Assembly: GCA_038373865.1 (NCBI GenBank)
Contig: JAXGGA010001034.1
Span: 62,001-126,000, forward strand
Length of the DNA: 64,000 bases
Direction of reading: 5' to 3'
From: Uloborus plumipes
Taxonomy: Eukaryota > Arthropoda > Arachnida > Araneae > Uloboridae
In this document: positions 42,631 to 53,263 of the stretch, in pieces
Layout of the letters: each line of letters opens with the position of its first letter
Position numbering within the stretch: the stretch's first letter is position 1
The notes under the pieces: model-generated
The model's database searches: none
Told to the model about the DNA's origin: nothing
The model's input: only the letters and a program-made list of their open reading frames with translations
Made by a program: the position numbers and the translations under genes

Positions 42631-45237
42631 GGTGAGTTCTGGTAAGTGCGTACCCTTTCTTTCAAAGTTCATGTTCTCAAAGATGCTGCTCTGTTGAAAA
42701 ATCTTGTACACTCACAATTTTTTTTTTTTTAGTTTTCTTTCCAGATCCTTTACTAAGATTTTCAAGCATATAATATGTCAAATAAACCATAAGCATAGGT
42801 ATTGTGACCTGGTTTATGACACCTATTCTGAGGTACGCCACTTTCCCTACCTAGCGGGGTAAGTGCGTCCACCTTAAATTATGTGAATATGAGCAGGAAA
42901 AAACTTCTGGCACATATTAAATATACGAAAAAAATAAACAAAACTACAATATTGCGACGATCAACTGTATCATGGCGAACTGTGGACTGAATTTTAAAAA
43001 GTTCTATGGCAACCCGTTGGTAGTATTGGCTCGCTTAGCGAATAGATTTCGCCATTTATCGCTTGGCGGTGCCAGTGTCGTTTCATAGTTAATTAATAAA
43101 TAGAATCCATTAAAATGAAAAATAATTGGCTGACTAATTAAAATAAGCCGTTAAAATGCAGAATAAACCAACAAATAAAACAAGCTATTAAATAACGTTT
43201 AAATATACTAAAATAGAATTGAATGCCAAATTGTAAAATTGTCGCCAACAAATTAACTTTTAATTTTGTCTTTTATTATCTGATTTGTATATAATGATGG
43301 CCTTGGGATAATTCCTAATACTAGAGATCAGCACTTGCTTGCATGGATGAAATGCAATCAGTGATAGCCCACGTGTCTTGCGAACAACTGTGATTTGAAG
43401 ATTGAGAGAGTTGTGTCTGTGATTCTTCCATTGTCTTTTTAATAAGACTAAGTGAGCAAATGTAAGTTGTTTTTATTTAGTAATAACCACTTATAGTTTA
43501 CATAGTTTATTTTGGTTTAATACATTAATCAGTCTGTGTTTAGGCCAGGGTTCGCACTTACCCCTTCTTAAATGTAAGATGAGACATGTGCGTCCAATAG
43601 CGTTGTTGTAAGCAGGGGTGCCCATCCCCCCCAAGCTCAATGGCGCAAATTCCCCCCCAAAATTTTTCACAACCCTCTTGTGCTTTTTATTTTTATTTTT
43701 ACCCCTCTTTTTTATTTTATTTATTTTTAAAAATATTATTTATTTATTTTTTAACATATAATTTTTTTAATATTATATATTTATTTTTTAATATATTATT
43801 TATTTATTTAAAAAAAATTACTTATTCTTTTTTAATTACAACTATTATTTTTTTATATATTATTAATTTATTAAAAGTTCGAATTGTGCGCAGATATATA
43901 TTGGCTTGGTTTCCCTACCAGATATTACAAGCACACACACACACACGCACACACAAAAATAAATAAATAAATAAATAATAAAGAAATAATTTAAATAAAA
44001 GAAATAAATAAATGAATAATTCTGATTAAAAAAATCACTAAATAGTTTAAATTAAAAAAAATAATTAATAAATAATTTAGGTAAATAAATAAATTAGTGT
44101 TAAAAAATCCCCCCCCAAAATTTTGATGCCGCAACTTGCGTCATAATCAACTTACGCCTGTGGGCACCCCTGGTTGTAAGTGCGTACCCCTGTGATTTTC
44201 TTTAATTCTATTTGTATGGTAGATCGTTAGGTGACCTGAGTGAACAATTCGTTTTCTTTCTTTCTTTCTCTTTTTTTTTTTCTTTTTAATAAGTACGGTT
44301 TTAAAATATTTTTCTTATTAGATTCAGCAGCAGTAAGAACAAACACAAAATAAAGAGCAAAAAAAAAGAAAGAAAAGAATTGATCATGATATAATACTTG
44401 TACTTTTTTTTCCTTGTACATTGAAATAGTTTTTCACAAGGTGTTCTAAATTTTCTTAACTATAATTTATTCATTACTCCACCTTCGTTTTTTTTGAATA
44501 AGTTGGTTCCTTATTTAGTGTTTCACTTAATTTCATTGCTTCATTTGTCATTCTGGTTTAAATTAAGTATAGCTTATGATCGCTATTTTCAACAAAAAAT
44601 TTACTAACTGATATCTAAAAGCAATATATTTCAGAGGTAATGAATAAAATTGAAATCTTATGCCGCATTCAATGTAAAAATAAATACTTGATGGAAATGA
44701 CGTGGGATTTATAATCGGCTTATAAAAGAGTTAGAAGCAAAATTAAAGGCGAATTACGAGAGTCGGATTTTCCACGTAATGGTACACACTTGCCTCATCA
44801 TAATGGTAAGCACTTGCTCCGCATAATAGTACGTATATGCCTCATTATAATGGTACGCACTTACCCCCACCTTATTTTAAAGAAAGGGAAAGTGCGTACC
44901 GTCATATAAATAAATTTTAGTTAGAGTATTTGATCAAAATACCCCATATATGTTATTAGTAGCTATTACTCAAAAGAAACAACTTGCATTTATTGACTTC
45001 AATTGCTTGGTATGACTACAAGAGAAACTGAAACAAAACCTTCTCAATCTTTACTTTAGAGTTTTTTTGAAGACATTTAAGTTGTCTCTGATTGTGTTTC
45101 GTCTATTGAATCCAGGCCTGAATTCTACCTACAGAAATTATCATTAGACATTTATCTAACATAGTCGATGTGTCGCAGAAGCCATTTCAGGACAGTGTTC
45201 ACATAATTCCCAGTGGACGCACTTACCAGAACTCACC
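42631..45237. mobile_element. unclassified TIR element with GTAAGTGCGTACC motifs (middle layer)
   Basis: The left end GGTGAGTTCTGGTAAGTGCG is matched by the inverse at the right end. GTAAGTGCGTACC or its complement recurs inside at about 42858, 43555, 43590, 44177, 44790-44875 and 44890. Without the nested hAT-type element it is about 2.04 kb. No open frame of transposase size exists. Target duplication was not resolved. The superfamily is unknown. Confidence 0.65.
43613..44172. mobile_element. hAT-type MITE with perfect 8-bp duplication (inner layer)
   Basis: CAGGGGTGCCCA at the left and TGGGCACCCCTG at the right, with GTTGTAAG on both sides (43605-43612, 44173-44180). 560 bp, with C runs beside each end and a core of TTATTTATT/AAATAAATAA simple sequence and (CA)n near 43932. 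The 108-codon open frame at 43640 is low-complexity and not a gene. Confidence 0.92.
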
Positions 45238-45257
45238 CTAGTTTATTTTTTGCAGTG

Positions 45258-46246
45258 TAGTCTACTAAGTGACCCTGGTTGGAGCGTTTCGTAAACTTGG
45301 GAATTCAGCCATTGAAAAGGAAAAAGCGACTAATCGTCTTTTAAGACTATTTCGTAAGAAAAACAATGAGTCAAAATTAAGAAAAAATGTGATTCCCCAC
45401 ATGTTTTTTACCGTGCTCTTTCAGAAAAAAATACTTCTGAAAAATGAGAAATTCCCCCATTGCATTTTCAAACCTCTTTTCTTTCAAAGCTAAATTAATG
45501 AAATCTTCTGTAACACTGCACAGATACTAGTGATATCACAAGTCCAGATTTGTAACCAGTGTTGAATAAGTCAGTTCCTCTGCTTCAGTGGCCTTCGTGC
45601 AAACATCAACACATATATCATCAGGAAGCTGGAATCAATTGAACTCGCCAGTAGCAGTCAAATAGCTCTACTTTCCAAAATATCTACATAGACATTTTCA
45701 ATATTATTACAATCTTATATTGACGAACATTTTATGTTAGTGAACTTCATATAAATATACAAAACCCTTTTATTTAAGTGAACTTTCATTAGTTCTCATT
45801 TTTTAAATACAGTATCCTTTTAACACTTTTTTTTTTTAATTAGAATGGAAGAAAAAGAAGAGTCCTAGGTTATTATTTTCCACCTCAAAAAAAAAGGCAA
45901 TGAACGATTTACTTTTTTTATAACAAATTATCACTTGATGTGTTTTTAAGCTTTTCTAGTTTAAAATCTTTTACGTAATCCTGTAAAATCCTGTAAAGTT
46001 TCCTTATAACAGGTTAAAACGACTTTCGGTATGAGGTGGCTCATTAATATTATTTTTTTTAATGTACGTATCTTTAGATAAAAATCCTACTCTTGAAGTT
46101 AAAATTTGCGCAGTCTCATTCTTTCTTCCCTTTATTTTTTTCAGATATGTTTTACAAACATTCATTGTCTCAAAACTATTTTAGAATTGCTTACACCACT
46201 ACTACTCTAACGCGACATATATCTATCTATATTTCACCATTTCAAT
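45258..46246. other. no gene seen
   Basis: AT-rich spacer. The 74-codon open frame at 45269 is lysine- and phenylalanine-rich and unsupported. Confidence 0.45.
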
Positions 46247-46462
46247 ATGGCGGGAGCAGAAGTTATTGACTTTATAGGTACTGCGTTTCCTGCTCCAAAT
46301 CGGAAAACTATTGTCATTATTTACTGCAAACGAGACCTCTTCACACACGAAATGAAAAAAGTTTTTCCTCCAACACTTAAAAAGTTTCCTTTTTACCTTT
46401 ATCAACTCGGTGAAGTATTCTCGATGGGGGATATAAATAGAACGCGAATTTGGGAGACTTAG
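46247..46462 (+). CDS. short open frame, possible first exon, unrecognised
   Basis: 71 codons starting MAGAEVIDFIGTAFPAP in a favourable start context (A at -3, G at +4). AATATGGCGGG here resembles the promoter-proximal YY1-type motif found over start codons of many animal genes. A GTACTG possible donor lies 10 codons in. The product has ordinary composition up to about residue 65, then stops. No family was recognised and no downstream exon identified, so it may be chance. Confidence 0.22.
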   Translation: MAGAEVIDFIGTAFPAPNRKTIVIIYCKRDLFTHEMKKVFPPTLKKFPFYLYQLGEVFSMGDINRTRIWET

Positions 46463-46927
46463 GAGACAAAATCGTGGTTCTTGCGCGATTGTCAGTGATG
46501 ATTACGAGCATGGATACTGATAGAAGAAATTGGATATTAAGCTAGCTCGTTTATGTTTTTGAAGGAATTTTAAAAGTGCTCCTTTTTATTGTTTAGGATG
46601 CGTATTAGAATATTAATGTTACTTTAAATGCTGACATGAAAATTTTACGAATGGAGAACAACAAATGCCAAAATAATGTAGCATTAAAAATGATTTACTA
46701 GGACAATGGAAAAAACGTTTTTACAAATAAAACTAATTTTTTATAGCAATCAACTCAACAGAATTGTCTTCTAACAATATACGATAAATATTGGGTGTTC
46801 ATTTTTCTTTGAAAGGTGGTAAAAAGTTTTTATAGATAGATAGTAACAAAAACCGAAATAATGTAACACATTTTAAATGCTTTACGTGAATATTTAAACA
46901 AATTTTTCAGAAAAAAATTTATGTTGA
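46463..46927. other. no gene seen
   Basis: AT-rich spacer. Confidence 0.45.
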
Positions 46928-46957
46928 AGGTACGCTGTTTAAACAAACAGTGTACCT
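46928..46957. repeat. 30-bp hairpin
   Basis: AGGTACGCTGTTT and AAACAGTGTACCT pair around AAAC with one mismatch. A second hairpin lies 58 bp further on. Confidence 0.75.
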
Positions 46958-47014
46958 AACTTAGGTGTACTTCTGTTTCAGTAAACAGGAGATTTTTAAG
47001 AATAGATAAAATTG

Positions 47015-47050
47015 GACACACATTAGCCTTTTTAAAAGCTAATGTGTGTC
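47015..47050. repeat. 36-bp hairpin with 13-bp perfect stem
   Basis: GACACACATTAGC and GCTAATGTGTGTC pair perfectly around a 10-base AT loop. It could be a tiny palindromic MITE or an extruding structure. No function is assigned. Confidence 0.8.
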
Positions 47051-48335
47051 TTTGACTCAGTTTCTAACAAAAGAAATACAAGAGCCCTATCATCTAAATA
47101 ACTTATTTTAATCCGTATGTAGACTGTAGGAATCTATATACGGTCCAAAAGGTGAAATTACACAAGTAATTGAAAGAAGTACTGGAGTTGAACTCACATG
47201 CAAATTAAACCCTGCCTCCATTCCTTGATTGCAAACAAATTTAAGACATTTTCTGCTACGTACATAAGGTTGCTTTAAAATATTTTTTGACACCGCTTCA
47301 AAATAACTGTAGAACAAAGAAGAAATATTGATGATATAATAAAAGCTATTTGTGAAAAGCTGTACCTCACCAATTTCTTCTTTTAAATTTTTAATTTAAA
47401 ATTTAATGGTTGGCTTAGCATTAACATAAGGATACAGAAATTTGGAGCAACTGCAGTTTTTGCGTAATGTAACAAGAAATTATATACTAATTTTATGTTA
47501 TACTTTTTAGTGAGAACCAAATTGATGGAAAAGATCTTGAGATTAAAATAATATTTTCATATTGTATTTTAAAGTTTTTTTCGTTTTGAATTTTGTTTAA
47601 GGCGAAACTTTTTGAAAATTTTAACTTATTTACTTGTTTTGTACCCTTATTAAAAAATAAAAGAAAAGAAACGAAAAGAAAAAACAGTATTCACTTTCGT
47701 TTTAATACAAGAAATTGCCCACATAAAATGAGAATATCTTATATTAACTGGTAATCTTCTCTAAATATTGAAACTTTGTCTGCTCGAACTTGAAAGCAAT
47801 TTTGAACAAGGCAAGAAAAAAGCTTTTAAATTACGGTAACATACTGGAAAGAAACCCCAATTTCCTATGGATGAGCTCCTTGTTAATACCTTATTTATTG
47901 CTTCGAATTAAATTTAAGAAATACCACTTTCATCCATTTACAAATCAATAATCCCATGCGTGAGGATGAACAGGAAGTAATCAATAAATTAGGAACTTAG
48001 CTCCAATCGATCAGTTTTCTCTTAACAGGTATTTTTATTGAACTTAAACGCATTATCAGCAATAGATAGTCATTTATTCTAATCGAGATATATGTCCGAG
48101 CATAAATATTCATTTGTAATGAAATGATACCGTAGCTGCCAACATTAAAATTATGAAAATTGGGGAAAGTGATGCTTAAAACTTTCAAGACTTTGTGTGA
48201 ATAAATTTCATGACAAAAATTTGAGCTTAGAATTGATTTTTAACTTTTAAGTACTTTATTTTAATTTGATTTTTCCAATAACACTTCTGTACCTGCTATT
48301 TCTAACGTAACCGAATGAAGGGCATCATTCGCTGT
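47051..48335. other. no gene seen
   Basis: AT-rich. TGTGAGTTCAACTCCAG (about 47182-47200, minus strand) resembles a tRNA B box, but no A box was found at the right distance. Confidence 0.4.
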
Positions 48336-48339
48336 GTAA

Positions 48340-48806
48340 CCCTCGTGGGCCCCTCCCATTTCTGTTATACTCAAAACCCTTGGGGTCATAAACGCCCCAA
48401 TGTTTCCTTTAATTAATTTATTGTGATTTTTGAATGTTACGCGCATTTTTTAAGTTCAAATTATTTTTAATGATTAAAAAAAGAAAAAGAAAAAACACAA
48501 TTAAAGTAAAATTTAGTTTATGCATTAAAAATAATAATTTTAGAGTAAAGCTTACCATAACTGTAGATACATTTACAATTGTTACAGAACTGAAACAAAT
48601 GATTTTTGAAAGTGAATTTCAAACACTTATGACATTTTTCTCTACATTTTCTATCCAGTTCCCTTGACCAAAAGTTGGAACGTCCACTGTTTTATTTTAT
48701 ATTTTTTTTGTCACAAAATGCCATTAAAAACAAAAAGTTGATTATCAAGATATATTAAACAGAAATTTCATTGGGATCATATATGACCCCAAAGGACCCA
48801 CGAGGG
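48340..48806. mobile_element. piggyBac-type MITE, CCCTCGTGGG termini
   Basis: The left end is CCCTCGTGGGCCCC after GTAA (mutated TTAA). The right end is GGACCCACGAGGG before TTAA (48807-48810). GGGGTCATA../..TATGACCCC motifs lie near both ends. 467 bp, AT-rich and non-coding. The open frame at 48434 (77 codons) is lysine-rich and unsupported. Confidence 0.82.
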
Positions 48807-49263
48807 TTAACAAAAAAAAAAAACTTGCTAATGGGGGAGAAATACTACATAGGGACCGTGAAACACCAATTACTGTAAAAACGTAGGTCAACGTTACTTA
48901 TAAAAACAGGAGACAAAATACACTGAAGTGACAAAAGTCATGGGATAGCAATATGCAAATTTTCAGATGGCAGTAGCATCGCATAGAACAGGTATAAATG
49001 CGCAGTGCTTTTACAGAGCTTTCATTTCTGTTCAAGTTATTCATGTGAAGAGGTTTTAACGTGATGATGACCGCACGACGTGAATTAACAGACTTTGAAC
49101 GCGGAATGTTAGTTGGAGCTAGACGCATGGGTCATGCCATTTCGGAAATCGTTAGAGAATTCAACATTCCCAGATCCACTGTGTCAAGAGTGTGCCGAGA
49201 GTATGAAATTTCAGGCATAACATCCCACCATGGACAGCGCAGTGGTCGACCGCCTGCACTTAA

Positions 49264-52200
49264 GGTGACTGCCTACGTTCGATGAACTTTTTTTAAAAAA
49301 ATAATAATTTTGACAAAACATGTGAATGGTCAGCTTAAATGAGGTATCAAATGATGTTAAAAAGTAAAATTTGAATAATATATCAAGAAGTTTTTAAAAT
49401 TTTGGAAAATTTGAGTGAAAAAGGAGCGAAAATCAATGTTTACGTGGTAGACCACTGACACAATTCTAACCAATAAAAACACAATTCCTTTATACTGCAT
49501 ACTTACTTAACCATTATCTACAATTGGAACTAAAAGTTTTAAAAAAATTTAAAAATTCTTTGAAATATGCTCAATTATGGCTAAAAAGAGCAAATTTACA
49601 ATATTTTTAAAAAGTTTTTTGTGTTAACACAGCTAGTAAATGACCAAATTTTAACCAGGAATTAAGTTCTAGTAAAGAAACACAGTACATATGGTTCATA
49701 ACACTATCACCAAATTTCATGGAAAAATTCCTACTAGTTTTTGAGTAAGGACTGCCAGCGTGAATCGAAATGAGGAAAAATATAGTTTTTCAGAAAACGC
49801 AATCAAAGATTTATTCATACAAAACAAGTAAGTTACACTAATTTATAAACCTTAAAACTTTTCACAAAGTTTTGTAAAACATTTATGCAGCTTATACTTC
49901 CTTAGATTTCACTTTTTATTAAATTTTCATTTTTATGACTCATTTTGCATCAAGTTACAGATGCTCGCTAAAATCTTAATTTTGCATTTCTTGGAAAGCC
50001 GTATGCATTTTCTCAAAACAGGATTTTTAATAGCTTTCCAGTAGTGCTGATAATGAAGAGAAGCAGTCATAATAAGATAATAAACAGTAAATAAGTATTT
50101 TCACATAAACATACAATTAAATATTTTTTCCTTGGATGATTTACGTAAAAAAAGGTGATTTTTCTAACATACTGAACAATTACGGAATTGTGTCAAAATA
50201 TATTTATAATACAAAAGCATAATACACATGTATCCTTTCAAAATTCGCCACAATTGTAAGTCGGACCTTCCGCTTGTTCGTTTTTGTCTGATTTTGATTT
50301 TTTCGCAGCTCGTCTCTTCTTTCTGGCTATTTTTGTAGCTGGCAACGAGCAGCGTTTTGATTGTTCAACTCTAAATACATCAAATTCTAAGTAATTTTTT
50401 ATGGTAACTGCATCAATTGTGACACCTATATTTTCAAATACAGGTATTAGTCCTAAAAAGCCAGAGTTAAAGAGCAAAACTGATAGATATCCACCAAGCT
50501 GCAAAGTTTTAAGTTCAACAAACACACGCTTCGGCAACAAGCTCCATAAAACATTGTTGAAGCTTTCGTTTGCATTCTGAGTCAATCCGTGCAAACATTT
50601 TTCAAGAAGATTTTGGTCGCAGAGGCTCATGTACACCGGTTTTATAATATTTACAATATAGTTCGGTAATCCAGGAGATATATCTGTGAAACGGGCTCCA
50701 CCATTTGTTTTGGCTCTTTGGTATTTGCACCAACTGTCTGCTGTTTTTGGGCACTGTCCATGCATTGGATTAGTCCTGCTGGAGCAACAATGAAAGAATG
50801 CAGCAATAACTGCAGATTGCATGGCTTGCAAATTTCCTGTGTTGCTACGTATAGCAATTCCGTAGTAATTCTGCAGACGGTCAATGAATTTGTCGGTTAA
50901 CTTTCCCTTGCCACCTAATCCTTTTTTGGTTTTCTTTAATTTTCGAAGTCTGTTGCCAACGCGTTTTTGCACATGTCCAATGCACTCTAGCTTTTGTACC
51001 GAATCTTTTCCGTAAGTGTCCTTCACTTCAAAAAACGCTTTACAATCTCCATCCCCAAAATACTGCACATATTTTAGATCGTGGTTTGCTAACGATCGCT
51101 GAAAAATTCTTTTTACACCTACAACTTCCATACTGCCAGACGATCCTGAGTGATTTGCACATAAATGTTTCTTCTCGCTTTTAGTTAGGCAAGAACGGCA
51201 GTATTGCGAGAGCATTTCAATGTCGAGAACTTTTCCAGTATCGACAGCAATTACTGAAACACAGCCATTCAGAGATGTGTGGCCACGACGTTGCCACGTG
51301 CCGTCCACGGAAACCCCACAAGAATCTACTTTTTTCAGTTCTTTCACTCCTTGTGAAGATTCTTGCATGTTCTTCTTACTCGCAGAAATCACCGCTGACA
51401 ACAGTTTTTCTTCATTTTGTTTAAATGCAACTTTTGACAGGAAAGGCAAGTTCATTGTGAAAAAAAACTTTCTGCCAGCCGTATATCCTTTACCAATGAG
51501 TCGCAGTCCCAGTACAAGCAACTGGTTCAAAATATTCTGTTTCCCAGTTTTTGATGTTGAGGAGAAGCCTGTAACAAAACCACACTTGCATGTGACCGAA
51601 AAATTGGAATTAATTCCAAACCTGGAATCTTCTGACAGTTTCAACCCCGTATCAAAACAGGTAGGGCAGCATAATATGGAGATCAGGGATACCAGACAGG
51701 AAATATCTACTATTCTATTCCCTTGCAATTTTTCTGAACTTGAATTCATCAAATTGAAAGCATCAGCAGCTTTATCAACACATAGCTTAGAAGTACTAGC
51801 ACTTTGTATGGCCTCATTACTTGTGTTTTCAGGTTTGGTATAACGATTGCCATGAAAGGTTCTCTTTTTCGACTTCCTTCTACAGGATCTAGCTTTTGCC
51901 ATAATAAAACAATAAAAGCTAAATAAAAATACTAAAATAATTACACAAAACAGAGCAAGAGTGCAGTGTAAAAGAAATTAAAAGCAGATATAAAAAGCAG
52001 TAAACGAAGTTGGTAAACCAAAATGTAAACAACAAAATTTGTTGCCACTCTGTACAAATTTCTTTCAAAAACTAAAAATAAATGATTGGCAACATGTAAT
52101 CTTTTGATATTAATGTTATTTTATAGCCATTTATATCAAGAAAAATGAAAAACACAGCCTAAATTTACATTGTTTACATTCATTTTGACGTTTTCAGCTG

Positions 52201-52382
52201 ACTTCCGGTGCTTCGGAATCTCACTTCCGGTTTTTTTAATTAGCTGTAGCTTTTTTTCTAATTATCAGAAAAGTAAAAGTAAGACATTTTTGGAATCCTA
52301 GAAGTCAGTTCTTTTCAAATATGTAATTTAAAAAAAATCAAATTTTTTGACGAAATCGGTCATTTCAACGTAGGCAGTCACC
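49264..52382 (-). mobile_element. autonomous Kolobok-type DNA transposon
   Basis: TTAA duplications (49260-49263, 52383-52386) enclose 3119 bp with 16-bp perfect TIRs GGTGACTGCCTACGTT. It encodes a single 554-residue transposase on the minus strand with 480 bp upstream and 974 bp downstream. TTAA duplication is shared by piggyBac and Kolobok, but the protein is not piggyBac-like and the TIR does not start CCC. The D-D-E blocks fit Kolobok and the related Mutator-like transposases. Its insertion interrupts a Tc1 gene exactly at a TTAA. Confidence 0.85.
50238..51902 (-). CDS. Kolobok/Mutator-like DDE transposase, 554 aa, intact
   Basis: An uninterrupted frame opens MAKARSCRRKSKKRT, a basic, likely nuclear-targeting N-terminus. 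Residues 78-108 hold CCPTC..CKC, a probable zinc-binding site. The catalytic blocks follow: SVDGTWQRRGHTS with D200; a CRSC..CANH cluster (C235, C238, C248, H251); YFGDGDCKAF with D284 or D286; LECIGHVQKR with the CxxH (307-310) typical between the second and third acidic residues; and LHGLTQNANESFN with E446. The C-terminus (525-540) is again strongly basic. D200-D284/286-E446 is the presumed catalytic triad. Proteins of this layout are often labelled Mutator-like transposase domain in arthropods, while TTAA duplication points to Kolobok; the exact superfamily name is the main uncertainty. The long antisense frame at 51220-51843 is a shadow. It is the only intact transposase in the window. 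Confidence 0.9.
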   Translation of the reverse strand: MAKARSCRRKSKKRTFHGNRYTKPENTSNEAIQSASTSKLCVDKAADAFNLMNSSSEKLQGNRIVDISCLVSLISILCCPTCFDTGLKLSEDSRFGINSNFSVTCKCGFVTGFSSTSKTGKQNILNQLLVLGLRLIGKGYTAGRKFFFTMNLPFLSKVAFKQNEEKLLSAVISASKKNMQESSQGVKELKKVDSCGVSVDGTWQRRGHTSLNGCVSVIAVDTGKVLDIEMLSQYCRSCLTKSEKKHLCANHSGSSGSMEVVGVKRIFQRSLANHDLKYVQYFGDGDCKAFFEVKDTYGKDSVQKLECIGHVQKRVGNRLRKLKKTKKGLGGKGKLTDKFIDRLQNYYGIAIRSNTGNLQAMQSAVIAAFFHCCSSRTNPMHGQCPKTADSWCKYQRAKTNGGARFTDISPGLPNYIVNIIKPVYMSLCDQNLLEKCLHGLTQNANESFNNVLWSLLPKRVFVELKTLQLGGYLSVLLFNSGFLGLIPVFENIGVTIDAVTIKNYLEFDVFRVEQSKRCSLPATKIARKKRRAAKKSKSDKNEQAEGPTYNCGEF

Positions 52383-53263
52383 TTAAAGATCGAGACCGGC
52401 GACGTCTGCAAAGAGTCGTAAATTCTAACAGACAAGCAACACTGCGTCAAATCACCGTAGAAATCAATGTGGGACGTACAATGGACGTGTCTGCTAGAAC
52501 TGTGCGGAGAAATTTGGATTTCTTGGGCTATTCCAGCAGAAGACCGACTCGAGTGCCTTTACTGACAGAACGACATCGCTTGCAGCGACTCTCGTGGGCA
52601 CGTGAGCATATCGGTTGGTCCCTAGATGAATGGAAAACCGTGGCCTGGTCCGATGAGTCACGATTTCAGCTGGTAAGAGCCGATGGTAGGGTTCGAGTGT
52701 GGCGCAGACCCCACGAAGCCATGGACCCAAACTGTCAGCAAGGCACTGTTCAAGCTGGTGGTGGCTCCGTAATGGTGTGGGCTGTTTTTTCATAGCATGG
52801 ACTTGGTCCTCTAGTGCGACTGGACCGAACATTGACTGGAAATGCTTATGTGCAGCTACTTGGAGATCACTTGCAGCCATTCATGGACTTCATGTACCCA
52901 AACAACGATGGGATTTTTATGGATGACAATGCGCCATGTCATCGGGCCACAACTGTTCGCAATTGGTTTGAAGAAAATTCTGGACAATTCCAACGAATGA
53001 TTTGGCCACCTAGATCGCCCGACATGAATCCCATTGAGCATTTATGGGACACCATCGAGAGGTCTGTTCGTGCCCAAAATCCTGCCCCATCAACGCTTTC
53101 ACAATTATGGACGTCTATCGAGACAGCATGGCTCAATATTCCTGCAGAAGACTTCCAACGACTTGTTGAGTCCATGCCACGTCGAGTTGTTGCACTTCGC
53201 CGGGCAAAAGGAGGGCCGACACGATATTAAGAGGTATCCCATGACTTTTGTCACTTCAGTGTA

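Larger units (their letters stand above)
42278..45257. mobile_element. CACTGTAAAAAA MITE, split by a larger insertion (outer layer)
   Basis: The left part (42278-42630) starts CACTGTAAAAAAATAG after TA. It consists of degenerate AATTTTACAGTAATAAACTG units and twice contains AACCTCTGCTGCCAGTATTA-type sequence. The right part (45238-45257) ends ATTTTTTGCAGTG before TA. An uninterrupted sister copy is 56067-56420. The insertion 42631-45237 separates the halves. Confidence 0.75.
49064..53230 (+). pseudogene. Tc1 transposase, split by insertion and one stop codon
   Basis: Part 1 (49064-49261) gives the N-terminal DNA-binding half-domain: TDFERGMLVGARRMGHAISE, then IPRSTVSRVCREY, a helix-turn-helix typical of Tc1, ending GQRSGRPPA. 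Part 2 (52385-53230) continues with DRDRRRLQRVV, a second helix-turn-helix (SARTVRRNLDFLGY) and the catalytic core. The motifs are WSDESRF (first D), FMDDNAPCH (second D) and NPIEHLWD (E). Counting from the D of DNAPCH to that E gives 36 intervening residues rather than the common 34. Crossing the insertion through one TTAA keeps the frame, for about 347 codons in all. The only other lesion is TAG at 52793-52795, where the family has W (VFS-W-HGLGPL). It was therefore nearly intact when interrupted. Confidence 0.9.
48921..53261 (+). mobile_element. full-length Tc1-type element, split by a Kolobok-type insertion
   Basis: TIRs CACTGAAGTGACAAAAGTCA and inverse, flanked by TA (48919-48920, 53262-53263). 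Subtracting the 3119-bp insertion and one TTAA leaves 1218 bp, the standard size of a complete Tc1 element. It encodes one transposase (49064-53230, interrupted). The flanks of the insertion show no loss of Tc1 sequence. Confidence 0.92.

Noticed and set aside
43640..43966. 108-codon frame inside the hAT MITE
   Set aside because: Encoded by TTTATTTATT simple sequence and a CA repeat.
51220..51843. 207-codon plus-strand open frame
   Set aside because: Exact antisense of the intact transposase. Its product has no domain character and exists because the real gene is open.
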